IMG/VR virus record: IMGVR_UViG_3300042485_000684
Span: 1-42,142 of that record
Direction: 5' to 3' (one strand)
Origin: a virus
DNA length: 42,142 bases
Made by a program: the position numbers and the translations under genes. The notes beneath the pieces are model-generated. The model was not told the DNA's origin. It made no database searches and was given only the letters and a program-made list of their open reading frames with translations. Positions 1 to 14,200 of the stretch are shown piece by piece (the first letter of the stretch is position 1; every line of letters starts with the position of its first letter).

Positions 1-175
1 GTTCAATGTCATAGGCAAAATTTTCAAGTAATGATACTAGGTTATCAGTCATTATCTGACCGTAGTTACTGTAGTTACGACCAACTAATGTTAAACTAGT
101 CTGCGCAGTATCTACAGTACCATCTAAGATAGTACCTAGTGTTGTTCCGTTTGTTTTTCTTATTATATACGCCAT
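1..175 (-). CDS. Phage tail fibre-like protein, N-terminal part (cut by window edge)
   Basis: Only the first 58 codons lie in the window; the gene continues past base 1. It begins MAYIIRKTNGTTLGTI and continues with the pattern TSLTLVGRNYSNYGQ and LVSLLENFAY. This N-terminal block is one I recognise from fibre or baseplate-attached proteins of aquatic T4-like phages, where it probably anchors the fibre to the particle. The ATG at 175-173 is preceded by AGGAT, a reasonable ribosome site, 13 bases after the stop of the upstream gene. It is the last visible gene of the leftward structural block. The distal, host-recognising part is outside the window, so its specificity cannot be judged. Confidence 0.72.
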   Translation of the reverse strand, partial: MAYIIRKTNGTTLGTILDGTVDTAQTSLTLVGRNYSNYGQIMTDNLVSLLENFAYDIE

Positions 176-188
176 TTTATTATCCTAG

Positions 189-896
189 TTATGCAGTAGT
201 ACTTAAATTAGTCAGTGTTTGTATGCGCACCGTGTAATCAATTTGAATCAATCTGTTTAGTGATTTTTGCACTGGGCTAAAAATCACGTGTGTTAATAAT
301 TTACCAAGGCCTTCACCTGATGCATTAAAGCCTTTTAAGCCAAGTTCGTCAAATACAAACTGTCCGTTTAGGTCTTGACTATTATCAAATACAGCTTGCC
401 CATTTGGTTCACCGTAGTCTAGTAGACAACTTACAATGATATCACTGTAAATTTGTCCAGGTACGTGTGTGATTACCATTTTATTTCTTAGCGGGTCGCC
501 ATTGGCAGCGTTTGTGTCATCGATAATCTTAAAATATTGTGGACTATACAAGTCGGCATTTTGTACGTTGGTATTAGTTGGCAAGTATGTAATAACACCA
601 GTCGGGTCAACTGTAGTACCACCGTTGCCAAAATGCATTTCAGTAATAAATTGTGTGCCTTTATTACTTAAACTTTGTGCAATTGCTTCACTCATGTTTT
701 CATAATGAATAGCATTGCGTTTGTTTACAAACACTTCATTAGTTTCAGGATCAAATATTTTAATATGACCTTGAAGATGTATGCCACCACGCTCATCAGG
801 TTGTTTAGCTGGTGTAGCAGTTGGTTGTGTGTTGATTGTTGAATCTTGCATTTTTTTATCCATATACTTATTTATTTCATTATCAATCATAGTCAT
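189..896 (-). CDS. Conserved virion structural protein of unknown role (fibre/baseplate cluster)
   Basis: A 235-residue protein. Residues 1-36 are polar and probably flexible (Q/T/P-rich). A compact domain follows, starting near RGGIHLQGHIKIFDPET and NAIHYENMSEAIAQSL. I see no signal peptide, membrane segment or catalytic motif. The domain resembles proteins found beside fibre genes in aquatic T4-like phages, but I cannot assign a T4 counterpart. The ATG overlaps the TAA of the preceding fibre gene by one base (TAATG), which suggests translational coupling. A second in-frame ATG at residue 12 is an alternative start. A fibre adaptor or fibre-tip accessory role is inferred from position only. 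Confidence 0.62.
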   Translation of the reverse strand: MTMIDNEINKYMDKKMQDSTINTQPTATPAKQPDERGGIHLQGHIKIFDPETNEVFVNKRNAIHYENMSEAIAQSLSNKGTQFITEMHFGNGGTTVDPTGVITYLPTNTNVQNADLYSPQYFKIIDDTNAANGDPLRNKMVITHVPGQIYSDIIVSCLLDYGEPNGQAVFDNSQDLNGQFVFDELGLKGFNASGEGLGKLLTHVIFSPVQKSLNRLIQIDYTVRIQTLTNLSTTA

Positions 897-2200
897 TATG
901 CGCCAGTGCCGCCATTCAATGCTTTAACCACAGTTGCTAATCTATCAATGGCGGCTTGTATTGTTGTTGGTGCAGTACCTGCCCAGTCGCTTGATGTTGT
1001 TGGTGTGTACGATACTGTTCCATTTGCAGGTAAAGTTAATTTGCCATCATTTGTAAGTTGCCAGGTATGCGTTACCGCAGTATTGGCATTATAGACCACT
1101 ATATTAGCATAGGTTGGATCAACTGATATATAATTAGAAACAGCAACATTGGCGTTTGCAGCAACCATTGCTATACTCTTATCAGGGCTAGCTATTAACA
1201 AAGAATAATCGATTCCACTAACTGTTCCTCCGGTTATTCTGCCAAGTGTCAAGTTTATATCGTTAACATATAAATTATTCCATTGATTGCTTATATTACC
1301 TAAATTATATGTAACATTTGCTGTTGGCGCAATATTACCAAATGTTGCTGTTCCGTTAGTAATATTATTAATTGAAGTTAATTGCGATGTATTGTTAGCA
1401 TCAACATAGCCTTTCATTGCAGTGTTAGCTGTAACTATAGCGGCATTTGCTCCTGTTACTGAATTACTGATAATAGTATCTTGTGCATCAACATAACCTT
1501 TCATTGCGGTGTTAGCTGTAACTATAGCGGCATTTGCACCTGTTACTGAATTGCTAACAGTGGTTATTTGGTTTGACTGTATTGTATTAGCCGCATCAAC
1601 ATAGCCTTTAAGTGCGGTATTTGCAGTTACGATAGCCGCATTTGCACCAGTTACCGAATTGCTAATAGTAGTAATTTCATTTGACTGTATTGTATTAGCC
1701 GCATCAACATAGCCTTTAAGTGCTGTATTTGCAGTTACGATAGCCGCATTTGCTCCTGTTACTGAATTACTGATAATAGTATCTTGTGCATCAACATAGC
1801 CTTTAAGTGCTGTATTTGCAGTTACGATAGCCGCATTTGCACCAGTTACTGAATTGCTAATAGTAGTATCCTGTGCATCAACATAGCCCTTCATTGCTGT
1901 GTTGGCTGTAACTATCGCAGCATTGGCGCCTGTGATTTGACCTAGTTGTGTTGTTGCGTTTGCTTGCCAAGCAGTAGTAACATCAGCAATAGCGACACTT
2001 TGTACCGCGGCATTAGCCGTAGTTGACGCAGTTAAATTTGCTAAATCTGTAACTACCGTACCAAGGATGTATGTTTGTAGCTGGGCGACATTACTTCGCA
2101 ATGTTGTTAGTGTTCCTGCAACATTACCAACTACAGGTACAATTGTGTTCCCTAGTACTGTAGTTAAATTTCCTAATTCGCTAATCTTAATCGTCGACAT
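896..2200 (-). CDS. Repeat-rich tail fibre protein
   Basis: A 434-residue fibre-like protein. The N-terminus (ISELGNLTTVLGNTIVPVV) matches the phage pattern in which a short 'SELP...DIVPVV' block precedes a fibre shaft. Residues of about 90-270 consist of six imperfect copies of a 29-36 residue unit built on NAAIVTANTA(L/M)KGYVDA and SNSVTGA. This is an alanine/threonine-rich repeat suited to a trimeric coiled or beta-structured shaft. The C-terminal part (SDWAGTAPTTIQAAIDRLA) looks like the end block common in such fibres. GAGGATTAAGA lies just before the ATG, and the gene starts only 3 bases from the end of the giant gene. It is probably a virion appendage that contacts the host; the receptor is unknown. 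Confidence 0.72.
   Translation of the reverse strand: MSTIKISELGNLTTVLGNTIVPVVGNVAGTLTTLRSNVAQLQTYILGTVVTDLANLTASTTANAAVQSVAIADVTTAWQANATTQLGQITGANAAIVTANTAMKGYVDAQDTTISNSVTGANAAIVTANTALKGYVDAQDTIISNSVTGANAAIVTANTALKGYVDAANTIQSNEITTISNSVTGANAAIVTANTALKGYVDAANTIQSNQITTVSNSVTGANAAIVTANTAMKGYVDAQDTIISNSVTGANAAIVTANTAMKGYVDANNTSQLTSINNITNGTATFGNIAPTANVTYNLGNISNQWNNLYVNDINLTLGRITGGTVSGIDYSLLIASPDKSIAMVAANANVAVSNYISVDPTYANIVVYNANTAVTHTWQLTNDGKLTLPANGTVSYTPTTSSDWAGTAPTTIQAAIDRLATVVKALNGGTGA
1390..1930 (-). repeat. Six in-frame tandem repeats in the fibre gene
   Basis: Six imperfect copies of an 87- or 108-base unit, all in frame. Each encodes NAAIVTANTA(L/M)KGYVDA followed by a variable linker (QDTIISNSVTGA, or NTIQSNEITTISNSVTGA in the longer copies). 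Because length differences are multiples of three, recombination between copies would lengthen or shorten the shaft without breaking the frame. Confidence 0.85.
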
Positions 2201-2202
2201 TC

Positions 2203-5200
2203 TTAATCCTCAATAATTGTGTTACCATCTTCAGTAGTTAGTGTATTTACCGCATCTTCTGATGTAATCATATCTTTAATTGCAGTAACTACAATATTCG
2301 ATGCTGTGCTGGCTTTTAAAAATAATACCGGTACTGTTGTTGAGCCATCAAATCCAGTACCATCTGTTGCTACCCCACTGCCTAAATTATACCATACGTT
2401 TGTTGTGTGTAATTCTATATTTGCCGCAATAGTCACGTTGCCGTTACTATCAACAAACGGAATTCCATCATTGTTTCTACCAACAGGAACAATACTCAAT
2501 GGGTAAACATTTCCAGTGCTATTACCATTTATTACTATTTCTGTATCAACAATCACATTACCAGTTACAGTAGTTGGGTATACAGCAACATTAGATCCAT
2601 TTATTGCAATATTGCCGCCGGCTTTACCTGTAGTCAATGTTGTAATACCGTAGTAACTTACAGAAACGTTACTAATGTTAGCACCACTAGTCAATACTGT
2701 TACATTAGCACCTGTTGATGCTTGCGTTATGTAATCACCACTGGATACTGTAATATTTCCACTTAGTTCTAAGTAATTATCTTGGAACGTTAGGCTGTTT
2801 AAGTTATTACGCACTACTAACAACACTCTTGCTACAGAATCAATACCTGCTACTGTCAATGATGCACCAGATACAGTTTGTGTTATTACATCACCTACAT
2901 TAGCAGTTACACTGTCAGACAATGAAAGATAATATGACGGAGTCGATGTTACAGTATATGGAGTAGTTGTACTAAGGACAACATTAGCCACTGTTCCTGG
3001 AATAATTTGATCAACACTACCATCAGTTACAACCGTACCAGCAAGTTGAATTACTGGCGTTGCTGTACCTTGTGTGCCTCGACGTATTTGTCCTAGTGTA
3101 TTAGTCATTAAATCACGAGTGTAATAAGTTATGCGTTCACCGTTAATGAATATTACTCCAGGGATAGCTATCTTAGCTATGCCAATAGCATCCACAAAAG
3201 GTTCTGCCAACTTGCTAGCATCTGTTACAACAATTTCAGTATCAGTCAAGCTCAATGGAGCCGCTAAGGTTGTTGCATGTGCATCGGCAATACGTAAATA
3301 ACTTTCTTCACGCATCATGTTACTAAACATTCTGTAGGCAATTACATCAACATTGCCATTAATTTTAGTATAGACCTGCATGTCTAAAGTATCAAATACA
3401 ATACCAGGAACCATTTCTTCTGGAGCATGACTTGAATATGTATCAACATACGCACCGCCCACAACATCAATATCTTCAGCACGTGTGCCTAATGCCAAGT
3501 CAGTGTAGCTGCTACGAATAATTGTGTCTACCGTTGCATCATCTAACAATGGTAAACCATCTGCATCATATTGTATTTGGTCAAACAATCCAGTATCAAA
3601 TGGCGTTGCTCCGCTGAAACCAGGTGCTTGGTCAAATCCAAGGCCTTGTACTTTTACTCCTGGATAATCAATACCGCGTAGTAATTGTGTTAAATCACGT
3701 GCTGGCATCGAAGCACCCGGCTCGTAGTATCCTACAATACGATCATTTGCATTGGTAAAATTAGCTGAACTGTAGCGTGTATAATCCTCTGTGTGTACAA
3801 AAGTAGAACCCGATGTTATGTTTGCATTTACTATAAATGCATGACGAACAGCACCAGCCAGTGAACCTATATGAGTTACAATATCACCAACAGTATAAGC
3901 AGTATTAGCTGTCCATTCTTGTACACTACTTGTGTAACTGATTCTGTCAAATTTTAGTGTTGTATCAAATGTTCTAATTTGATTATTTTTAAGTACAGCA
4001 TAAGCAGTTGCTGGTGTTGTATTTGTACCATTGATTAACACAGTTGGAGTTAAGAAATATCCAGTACCACGAGTTAAAATCTCAATGCTAGTCACCGTAC
4101 CTAAATCAAAGTCGATGATTGCACGTGCAGTTGCTCCTGTGGCAGCTAGTCCGCCGCCTACAATAGTAACGATTGGTTCGGCTGTGTATCCGCTACCACC
4201 ATACTCTACTACAATGCTTTCAACTTGATGATTTCTGTTTGCATACCATTGACTGTAAGTATCCGTTTGCCATAGTGCTTCATCTTTTACTACATTTTCA
4301 CCACTTGGACTACGGAATACTTTTGTTTCTGTATCATAGTATGGTGGTAAATCAAAGTCCGTTACACTACCCGCAAATTCATCATTACTATCGTAGTTAA
4401 TAGAATATTCACGTATTTTAGTTGAATACGGTTTAACTTCTGTAATGTAATCTTCATAATATGTTTGATTATCTTTGATATAATTAGGATATTGTAGTAG
4501 TGATCGCAATTTATGTGATACACTAATGAAGCTAGTTTTAAATATCCAATCAACATATTTTTGTTCATTGAATAGATAGTTAATCATTACAAAGAATAAT
4601 TTATTAAATTCCGTATCTAACTCGCCAACAAAAATATCATCTTTAAGTGCATTAATTATATAACGAATTTCAGTAGTTGGAGTTTTATTATTAATAAAAT
4701 TACCAGATGATGTTTTTAATTGTATAGTCCCGTCTTGTATACCCACTACATCGAATTGACCATCACTGTTAAGAACTAATAAGTTCCAACCACGATTGCC
4801 CCCACTGCTTACTCTAACAAGTACATCATCGCCAACAGCAACTGGTAATTTTAATGCATCTGTTAGTGTGTCAACTACATATTCAAGTTGTGTATCTATA
4901 CCATAACCTGGTGCATACCAATCAACATAATCCCAATACAAGTCAGTTTTATAACTTTGTACTTGAATAACTTCCCAAGTTTTATCCGTAGATAGTTCGT
5001 ACAGAACCCACAAATTATCTCGGGTAGTATCTTGATTTACTAAAACTTTGTAGCCAACAGCTAATACCGCTACATCGATATATGCTAATTCTAATTCTGT
5101 TGCTATTTTTAAATCATATTCGCCTAATTTAATATTAGGTTGTGCTTCAGAAGAACTGATAGTAGTTAAATCACAATTTCTAGCAATTGGTTTAGTTATC

Positions 5201-8200
5201 AACACACTATTAACATATTCTACTAGGTTAGCATAAGCTGCAATTCTATCAGCAAAAATTGCTTGACGTGGTCTTGTTCCTAGGCCAAATTTATCAGCTG
5301 CACTTAGAGTAGGATCAGGTACTTCTGCACCTAGTATATCGATACCAGCTAAACTATCAATTAATTTATTAATAATTTTAGGAGATATTATACTATTTGC
5401 ATTACCTTTTTCTACTAACTCATATTCGCTGTGAATAATATTGGTATTCTTAACTGTGTTATAGTCAAGGTGCAATATAGTATTTTGCGCAGAAAGATAA
5501 CTACCCACGTTGTATAAAACAAAGGCATTGTTTTGTATAATTGCTGCATAAGGTGTGCCTTGATTTTTAGGATTTTCAATTATGTCCTGTATTGCAGCAA
5601 GCGGCAAACGTCTAGTAGTATTATTTGGATCAACAGTTGTTTTATTTTTAACCCAGTAAAAATATTTAATACTAATAATATTAGTAACTGCATCAACATA
5701 CGCAAGTTCAACATACGCACTGTCGTCTTCGTATTTTGGAATACCCTCACCACCACTAGCAACATACGCACTTGGTAGGTATGAACTTTCTACCCACTCT
5801 AATACCTCAACTGTTGAACCAGGGAATAGTCGACCCCAATTAATACTACGATATGTTAATGTATCTTGCTCGTAGTCAATATAACTAAGTTGACTTAGAT
5901 TCCACCATACTTGTCCAATTTGTGTACTACTCCAAAATATAGAATCATTTAAACTAACTGCACTATTCGTGCCACGATTATATACAGCTGGATCGTAGCC
6001 AGTTTTGTATGCTATTTCTTGTTCTGCACGACCAAGTATTTTACCTTTTACAGGATCAATAAATTCTAATGTTGTTAGAATAGTGTTTGACAGATTACTA
6101 TATAGATACATTCTATTAACTGATTCTATATCCACTGTTGGTTGTTGATATCTAATCAGACTCCATCCACGACGACCTGTTGGATTGTTAAACAAGTAGA
6201 TGCTACCACCATCAGTAATTGTAGTATCATCGCTCGGTGCACTTACTATAATATATCCGCCAATTATATCAATGGCTGTACCAAAGCCGTCACCTGTGTT
6301 TAAATCAGTTGGATCAAGTTGTTGACAGAATGCATAACGTCCGGGATGTTCAACCATATCACGAGGGTCATCATATAATTCATATGTGTACACACTACCG
6401 CTGGCTTTAACACTATCAACGAACGATGTAGAATCATCATCGATTACTGTAGTGTCACTATCAAAGGTAGTAAACGTATTGGTTGTTCCTCTGTCACTAC
6501 TAATAACCAACATATATGCGTTACGAGCTAATATAACTTTAGTACCAAAATATTCATCACTACTATTATATGGATTAACAATAATTTGCATGAATGCAAA
6601 TATAGCCAAACCTGCATCAGCATACACTGTGCCACTACCTGATAAGACACGTAAACGATTTTTAGCTACAGTTTTATCACTGTCTAATCTTAGGTATCCA
6701 TTTTCATTAACTGCCGTAATACCCAATAGATTAGCATCATTGATATCTTCAATTAAACTATCTAAACTTGTACCAGTTACAGTAATTTGGAAGTTATCTA
6801 AACGAATTGTATCGCCTGGAGTAAATGTTGGGTTCTTTGTAAATCCTCTGTTAATGCCATATAGTGTACCTTTGTTATGAAATTTCCATACAGCACCAGT
6901 ATTATAAACTGTACCTGCATTATAGAATGGGGCACCAATGTAGAATGCACAATTATTTGAACAGATAGTTAATGATGATCCAAATCGTGCGCCTTGTTGA
7001 ATAGCACTTAAACTTCCGCCTAGACTGTCAATTCCAATTAATCTTTCTAATAGAGTAAATTTATTAGTTTCAATTTTTACGTTTTTACCCACGCCAAGCG
7101 GCACAAATAAGGTTATTTCGTTTGCGCCAGTCACTGTGTAATCACGTGTTTCAATATCATCAATTGTTACTGTATGTACATCAGCAATTGTTTCTTCTGT
7201 AGTATATATTGTGCCATTTGTACTATTAAATGCTTCTATAACACGATCATAAACATAAACAGCACCCGCATTTGAATTTTCAACATATGATATGCGCGGT
7301 AATACATTACCATCCACTGTAATTGATGCAGTATTAGTTCCTACAGGAATTGATCTGTCAACTGTTGTTATTCCATCGCTAAACACTGCTACGTTAACAG
7401 TATCTGCAGGTGCACCTACACCAAGTTGTGCACCATTTAAACTTGCATCAATGCAATAACCAAATTCACTGCCCACTGGTCCATCGATAGTTTCAACTAA
7501 TGCATAATACGGACCTTGTGAAATTGTCAGTGTAGTAGCATTAGGTATATTAGCTGATATTGAAAAATCTAAAGTTGTTCCAGATAAGGTGTAATCAATA
7601 TTTGGAATATATGTACGTGTTGCACTTGTAACTACTAATGAATTAGCATCATCAGTAACTTCTGGTGTGAATGGCACTGTTACAGATGACACAGAACTTG
7701 GTGTAGTAACTGTTCCAATATTACTTGTTACAAATCGTTTTAAGCCGTAGACATAAACTTTAGGAGTTGATTCGTAAGGTGCACCAACATATAACCAGTG
7801 ACCTAATTCATCAAATGCAAAGCCGTAGCCAAATTGTCCGTCGGTGGCAATAACATTACCTACAATAACCTGTCCTCTATTCCAAACAGTTTCACCTTCA
7901 AGTTTATTATAGGTATACACTAGACCAACATTAGCAGCACCGGCTAAACCAGAACTTGTTGGTGCGTTAACTGCTAGACGTACCTGTTGGCCGTCAACGG
8001 CTGTATCGATATGCGAACCGTAATTAAATGTATTTGCGCCATCCGGTGTTATAGTTGTAGTTTCAACATATACATTATTAGTTATTGTGGTTGGATATAC
8101 AGCAACATTAGATCCATTGATGGCAATATTGCCATTGTTAATGCCTGTAGTTAATGTCGTAGTTCCATAATAGCTCAACGAAATATTACTAATATTAGCA

Positions 8201-11200
8201 CCACTTGTTAACACAGTTAAATTAGCACCAGTCGATGATTGTGTTATGTAATCGCCGGCTGTTACAGTAACATTTCCACTTAATGCCACTGCCATAACTT
8301 TGTCAAACACATTTACTGCACCTGTGTTAGTCGAAACGGATAAGTTTGCATACAATGTAGTACCAACAAAAATATTTTGCTCAGCATTGTCAATCATTTT
8401 TAATGCTTGGCCATAGCCTATGTTTGCCGAGTATTCGCTAGTTGGTTTTACTAAGCGTTGACCTATCTCCCATGGGTGTGTTTTTTCGTATACTTTCCAT
8501 GTACCGCTTGGTTGCGTACCAAATGGTTGACCTTGTACCGCTGTTGTTTCAGCGTCGTCATCAATCCAAATCTTTTCACCAACTTTCCATTGATGTGGAG
8601 GAGTATATAAACGTGCATCTTCCATGTACTGGAATCGTATGCTGTCTAGCATAAACAACATACCGTCACCGTCGAGTGTGGTTAATTGTGTTGTATCACC
8701 AGAGTACTTGACTAATATATTATTAAGGTCAACTACACTTTCAACTTGATAGAATCCATCAAATTCTGTAGCAAAGCTACGAATTAAGAATATATCACCT
8801 GCAGATAAACCATGCGGTTCATCTGTGGTAAATGTCACAAATCCATCAAGTGAGTTAGATACTAAAAACACATGATTGTCAGTTTCTGATACTCGATAAA
8901 CATTCCAGTTTTGTGAAAAGTCTTTTGCACACCATATAGTGTAGCCAGTACCGATAGCATCTAATTGATTATTTAAATCTGTAAAATTAGCAAGATCAAA
9001 TATAGTAGTATCGACGTCGTCAATATTCACATATCCAGCAGTGGCGATATCATTATTATAATCACTTTGCGCATTTCTATTCAACGCAATAGTACCCGCA
9101 TATTGTTCAGTTGATTTATATAATTGTGATTTATTAAATGTAGTTACACCGTCACTACTTGAATCAGTTACAAATTTAGCAATCGCAGGATTGACTGAAA
9201 ATGCTTTTTCATCAAGTGCAATTTCAACGTATGGGTTAGTATCTAACGCACCGTATTCACCAACACGAATCGCCCATTCTTCGTAGAAATTTATAGCACT
9301 GCTTAAATTATTAAATTCTGCATTGGTTAATTGGTTAATTGCGTTGGCAGAACCTTTTTGTTTAATAAATCCTTTATACAATTCAATTTGCGTAGTGTCG
9401 CTTAATCCAAGATCTGCCAGATATTGACGTGGTTTAAATCCAATTAAACCATGGCTGTATTTGATTTGATCCGCATCTTTAAAGTTTGTATATGAATCAT
9501 AGTATACTTGAGATTTAGCAGCAATAGTAGCAAAGTTTGGTAACAATCCTTTTTTAATTTCACTTGTAGAAATTTGTTTCCAGTAGGCAAATTCAAATTC
9601 AATTGTTGCTGAAACATTTTGTAGTGCAACATAATATTGATTTTTATATTGTACTAAGTCGCCTTTTAAATAATCCTTGTTACCAGTCCATGCATCTATG
9701 TCACCAGAATTGTAAATGAAGCCCGGCGCACTTAAACTGCCGTCCCAGTCGGCTGTTTTTTGTCCAATTAATTTTAATCTAAATTGTCTATTACCAAGTT
9801 CTGGTTTGTATATAATATCATTGAACACTGTTGTATTATCAAATATTAATACATGTTCGTATTGCACTAGATTTAATTCAATATAGCCAATAACTGCATC
9901 GTTGGTTAATGTTAATTTAAACGCAGTCGGACTACGTAATACATTATAGTTTGTGGTCTTAACTAGTGCAAAATTTTGATCCAATACTTTAGAACCATAT
10001 TGACTATCTGTAATAGCATCAGTGATTGCACCAACAGTAATGGCATTTATCACATTGGCTACCGGACTTAACACTAAGATACTGCCGGGTGCCCAACCTT
10101 GTTGTGCCCAGAATAAGAATTCTTTAGTCGACAATTTCCAATTACGTGTTTCACCTAGTTGCTCATCAGTATCATTAAATGTGAAACCTTGCGCCATTAA
10201 ATGTCTTTCGTAACTAATTAAGAAATCAGCTACCTGTTGTTGAGTATTAAATTCGTAACCATATGGTACTGTTAGTTTTAAGTTTTGATAATCTCTAAAC
10301 ACAGTTACTGAATTGTTTAACACAGTAATTTTATATGCGTTTGTGTTTATAACACTTGGAATAATAGTGAAATATGGATTAGATAAATTATAGCCACGTA
10401 CACTATATCCGTTGGTAGTTTTTTCAACAATTACACCACTGTAGGCTATTTTATCAACCGGAGTTGATTTATACAAATGTACATTGTAGTTTTCGTTTGG
10501 TATAATAATACTATCATTTGTACTTGTTGGTGAACTTTGCTCTGCTAATACCTGTAGATATTTTTGGTCACTGAACCCGGCCATTTTATATGCAAGGTTA
10601 ACTTCGTAATTTTTCAATAACGGTGTAATAATAGTAGAAGGATTGATACCTTGATTCACTAGGAAATCAGCAATCCAGTTTATATAACCTGCTGTTCTAA
10701 CCACTGTGCCAGATGACGTGTCGCCATTGAAGGTCAATGATGTTTGTTTAATATGGTCATTTGTATCAGTTATATATTGTTCTAATACATTATTTTTTGA
10801 ATAACGTGATACATCCATTAATAAGCCAAAGTATCTAGCTGGTTTAGCCAATGCAAGTGCTTGTTGTGCAGCAAATGGATAATCACTACTATTGCGCCAT
10901 GCAGTTTCAACTGGTCCTTGTTGACCTACTGCCCATGCTGTTGCGGCTCTAGTAGAATTGAAAGACGCAGTTAGAATTGCTGCTGGACTTAATAAAAGTC
11001 CATTTACGTCTACAGGGATAACTGCTGATAACCCAGGACGAGCAAAAATAGTATCTATACCAGCACGCTCGCCATATTTAATTAACCCTAGTTCTAGGTC
11101 ATCCCATAGTAGTTTGTTACCACCTGTATAAGGTGCAGGGCCATATTCTTCTATCCACCATGATGGCATAGTAGAAAAACCTAACATTTCCCAAGGAGTC

Positions 11201-14200
11201 AAATGTGGACGTATTGTATCGTAGAAATATTGATAACAAGCTCTCCAACTACCAGGCAATATTTCACCATCGATTCTATCAACAAAACGACCATAGTTCC
11301 ATGTAAATGGATCATTACTTTCAAATGTATCATTGACTGTGAAATCAATTTTATTGTTACCAATCCAATTTAAGAAATTCTTAGACAATAATTGATTAGC
11401 ATCAGCTAACGAGTACTCACTTGTTCTAAATTTACCTGGCATAACTGCATATATGTCTCGATAACTATTATTATCGCGCAAGGTAATATTATTGTATATA
11501 CGTTTTTCTAATTCTAATACAAAACTATCTCTATAATCATCAAATGCTGGAGTTATGCTACCATCGTGTCCACGGATAACATTAATAGGTGTACGATACG
11601 TATCGTCTAAAAAGACCTCAGGAATAAATTTAGGATATAACCCTAACTTAGTTGGAGTTTCTGGTACATAAGATCCGTTTGTATCTTGATATTCTACAAT
11701 TTTAACATTGTCATCAACTTCTAATGTAACAGTATCTGTAAATGTTATTGCTGGACGATCTGTATCAAATGTATAATCTCTACCTAGTATCAATTGTACA
11801 TCATTTAAATAAACAAGTATTGCGTTATTGCTTAATGCAGACGCATCGAATACTGAAGTAATTTCATATGAACGTACCAATGGGTCAAATATTGTATAAC
11901 CAGTACCGTTAACAATATTTTTTAATGTACCATACGGTACCATATCACTGTAGAACCATGGGAATGTTTTGTTTTTAATCTTGTTAATTTCTGTTAAGAT
12001 TAAATCAACACTGGCCACAGGCTCAGTTGGTTGTATGCCTGATAATGTAGCACTCAATTCTAAGAATTTATTTTTAAATCTAGCGTATTCTTGTTGCGCA
12101 TAACGAATTGCATCGATAAAGTTTGTGCTGTCGTTTAATAAAAATAATGCAGCATTTGATATTGGTGCACTATGTTGCAGTATGTTGCCGCCTTGTGATT
12201 TAATCTCAATATCTCTAAGATTACTATCACTAAGAACATCACCTACTAATTCTGTACTATTTTGACTAAGCTCCACTAAGTGGTTTCTAATTTGCCCTAA
12301 TGTCAATGATGCTAAATCAATATTTTGCGCATTTAAATCTAAGTTTTGTGGCACTTGATATTGACCAAGCGCACTAATTTCGGTGCTATAAACTAAGATG
12401 TCAATCTTATCGCCAATCGCCGGCGCAGTAGACAATGTTAATGCATTATTTGTTAAAGTCCATTGCGTTGTTTTTAAGAATGTATTATTTTTATAAACTT
12501 TAACATGAGGAACAGATGCTGACGCTACAGGAGTAACATCAATTTTAAACGGACTATTAATACCATCATAGATGTATGTGATCAATTGATACTGTTTAAG
12601 TGGCTCAACTACTGTATTCCAATTATTTTTTGGAATCAATGTATTTCTATCTACGATTTGTTGTAGGAAACCAGTGGCAATTCGATCTGTGTATGCTACT
12701 CTATCACGTACATAGCTAAATGTATCTGTATCAAAATAGTTAGAAAATTCAATGTCGCCTTGCGCACGGAATGTTCTGTATTTTAATGGAAAGTACAGTA
12801 CAGTATCTGCTGTTGTACTTGTGCTGGTTCTATTGTAGCCAAATAATCGTGTACCTGCAAATGTACTTGATTCATATTCAGCCAAGCGTGTGCCGGCGGC
12901 ATCATACACATCAAATAACGGATCTTGTTGTAGACTGGTCTTTGTTTGGCTTTGTGTCCAAGTATCCCCGTTGTACCACCATGCTGTTCCTTTATACAAT
13001 CCTGCTTTTACTACTACAGTATCATAAATTTCATTGTTGGCATCGTCGGCAGGATTTAAATTTACGTACACAGGGCCTGTTAACAATCCCTGTTCATCAA
13101 GTTGAGTTTGTACTAAATTAATTACATAGATATTATCACGCACCACTGGATCAATATCGTTAGTAAATAGAATTCGCATGCCGTCGACTAAAGTAACTCC
13201 GCCTATAACAGTTAATACTTGTCCATTTAATTCGTTAAATGCATCTCGAGTAGTAGTATCTAAAATATCAATGGGACGTTTACCAATTCTACCAAAATTA
13301 AATAGTTGTAGGTCTGCTTCAAATTGTACAATTGGACGTTGGGCACGATATGTTTGATCATATGTAACCACTACGTTATTGTATTCAGCAGTTAATTTAA
13401 TCACGTCACGGTGAAACCAGCGATTACCTCGTGTCCACGGATTCAAATCTTTACTAGCACGATTAATTGTAATATATTCTGCATTAGACACATTACCCGG
13501 TAGACCATCTGGATAATTTAATGCTAGCTCATCATTGTATAACTCAGGAGTAACTAATAATTCTACATCAATTAGTTGTATACCAGTTGGTGCTCCTACG
13601 CCTTCAACATAATATTCTTTATTTTGATATGCAGCAGGAGTAACATCAGAGCCAAAACTTACTTTTAATCCACTGGTAAAAATTACTCCGTTGGGGCTAG
13701 TGTAGTTAGGTTTTCCTAATATGTCATTTTCAATATCAATTTCCCAACCAGCGATGTCAACAAGTTTAATTGTACCGTAGATAGAAGGATCACTACCGTC
13801 TTGAAAGTATAACGTATCTTGTATACTTGAAATTACAGGAACAACATGAAAAAATTCATCGTAATCTTTAAAGAATTCTTTATTAGCATTAACAAACCCG
13901 GATCTAATGTAGACTTTTTCGTTAAGTAATACATCCTGCACATGCACTAATCGAATTAGTGGATCGTCAATGTTGCCAATGTCATTAAACTGTACTCTCC
14001 ACACTCCGTAACGTTGATCAGTTGGGATTACTGTGCCAGCATCGTATCCCGATACAACTAATCCGGTAACTGGGTCAATAACTTCAGGCATGGTCCATGC
14101 TTCTTCGCCGCGACTTGTTAATAAGTTTTGATCGATGAATATTGCAGTCTTGCCATTTAGTTGACCAGTAATTCCTGCGTATGCCGGAAACTCTGCAAGA

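Noticed and set aside
1390-1930. CRISPR-like array
   Set aside because: The repeats are 87-108 bases, contiguous, imperfect and in frame within a fibre protein, with no unique spacers.
6386-6880. 164-codon plus-strand ORF inside the giant gene
   Set aside because: Antisense shadow with no ribosome site; the opposite strand encodes the propeller region of the giant protein.
12771-13121. 116-codon plus-strand ORF inside the giant gene
   Set aside because: Antisense to a continuous coding sequence, with no start signals and no recognisable domain.
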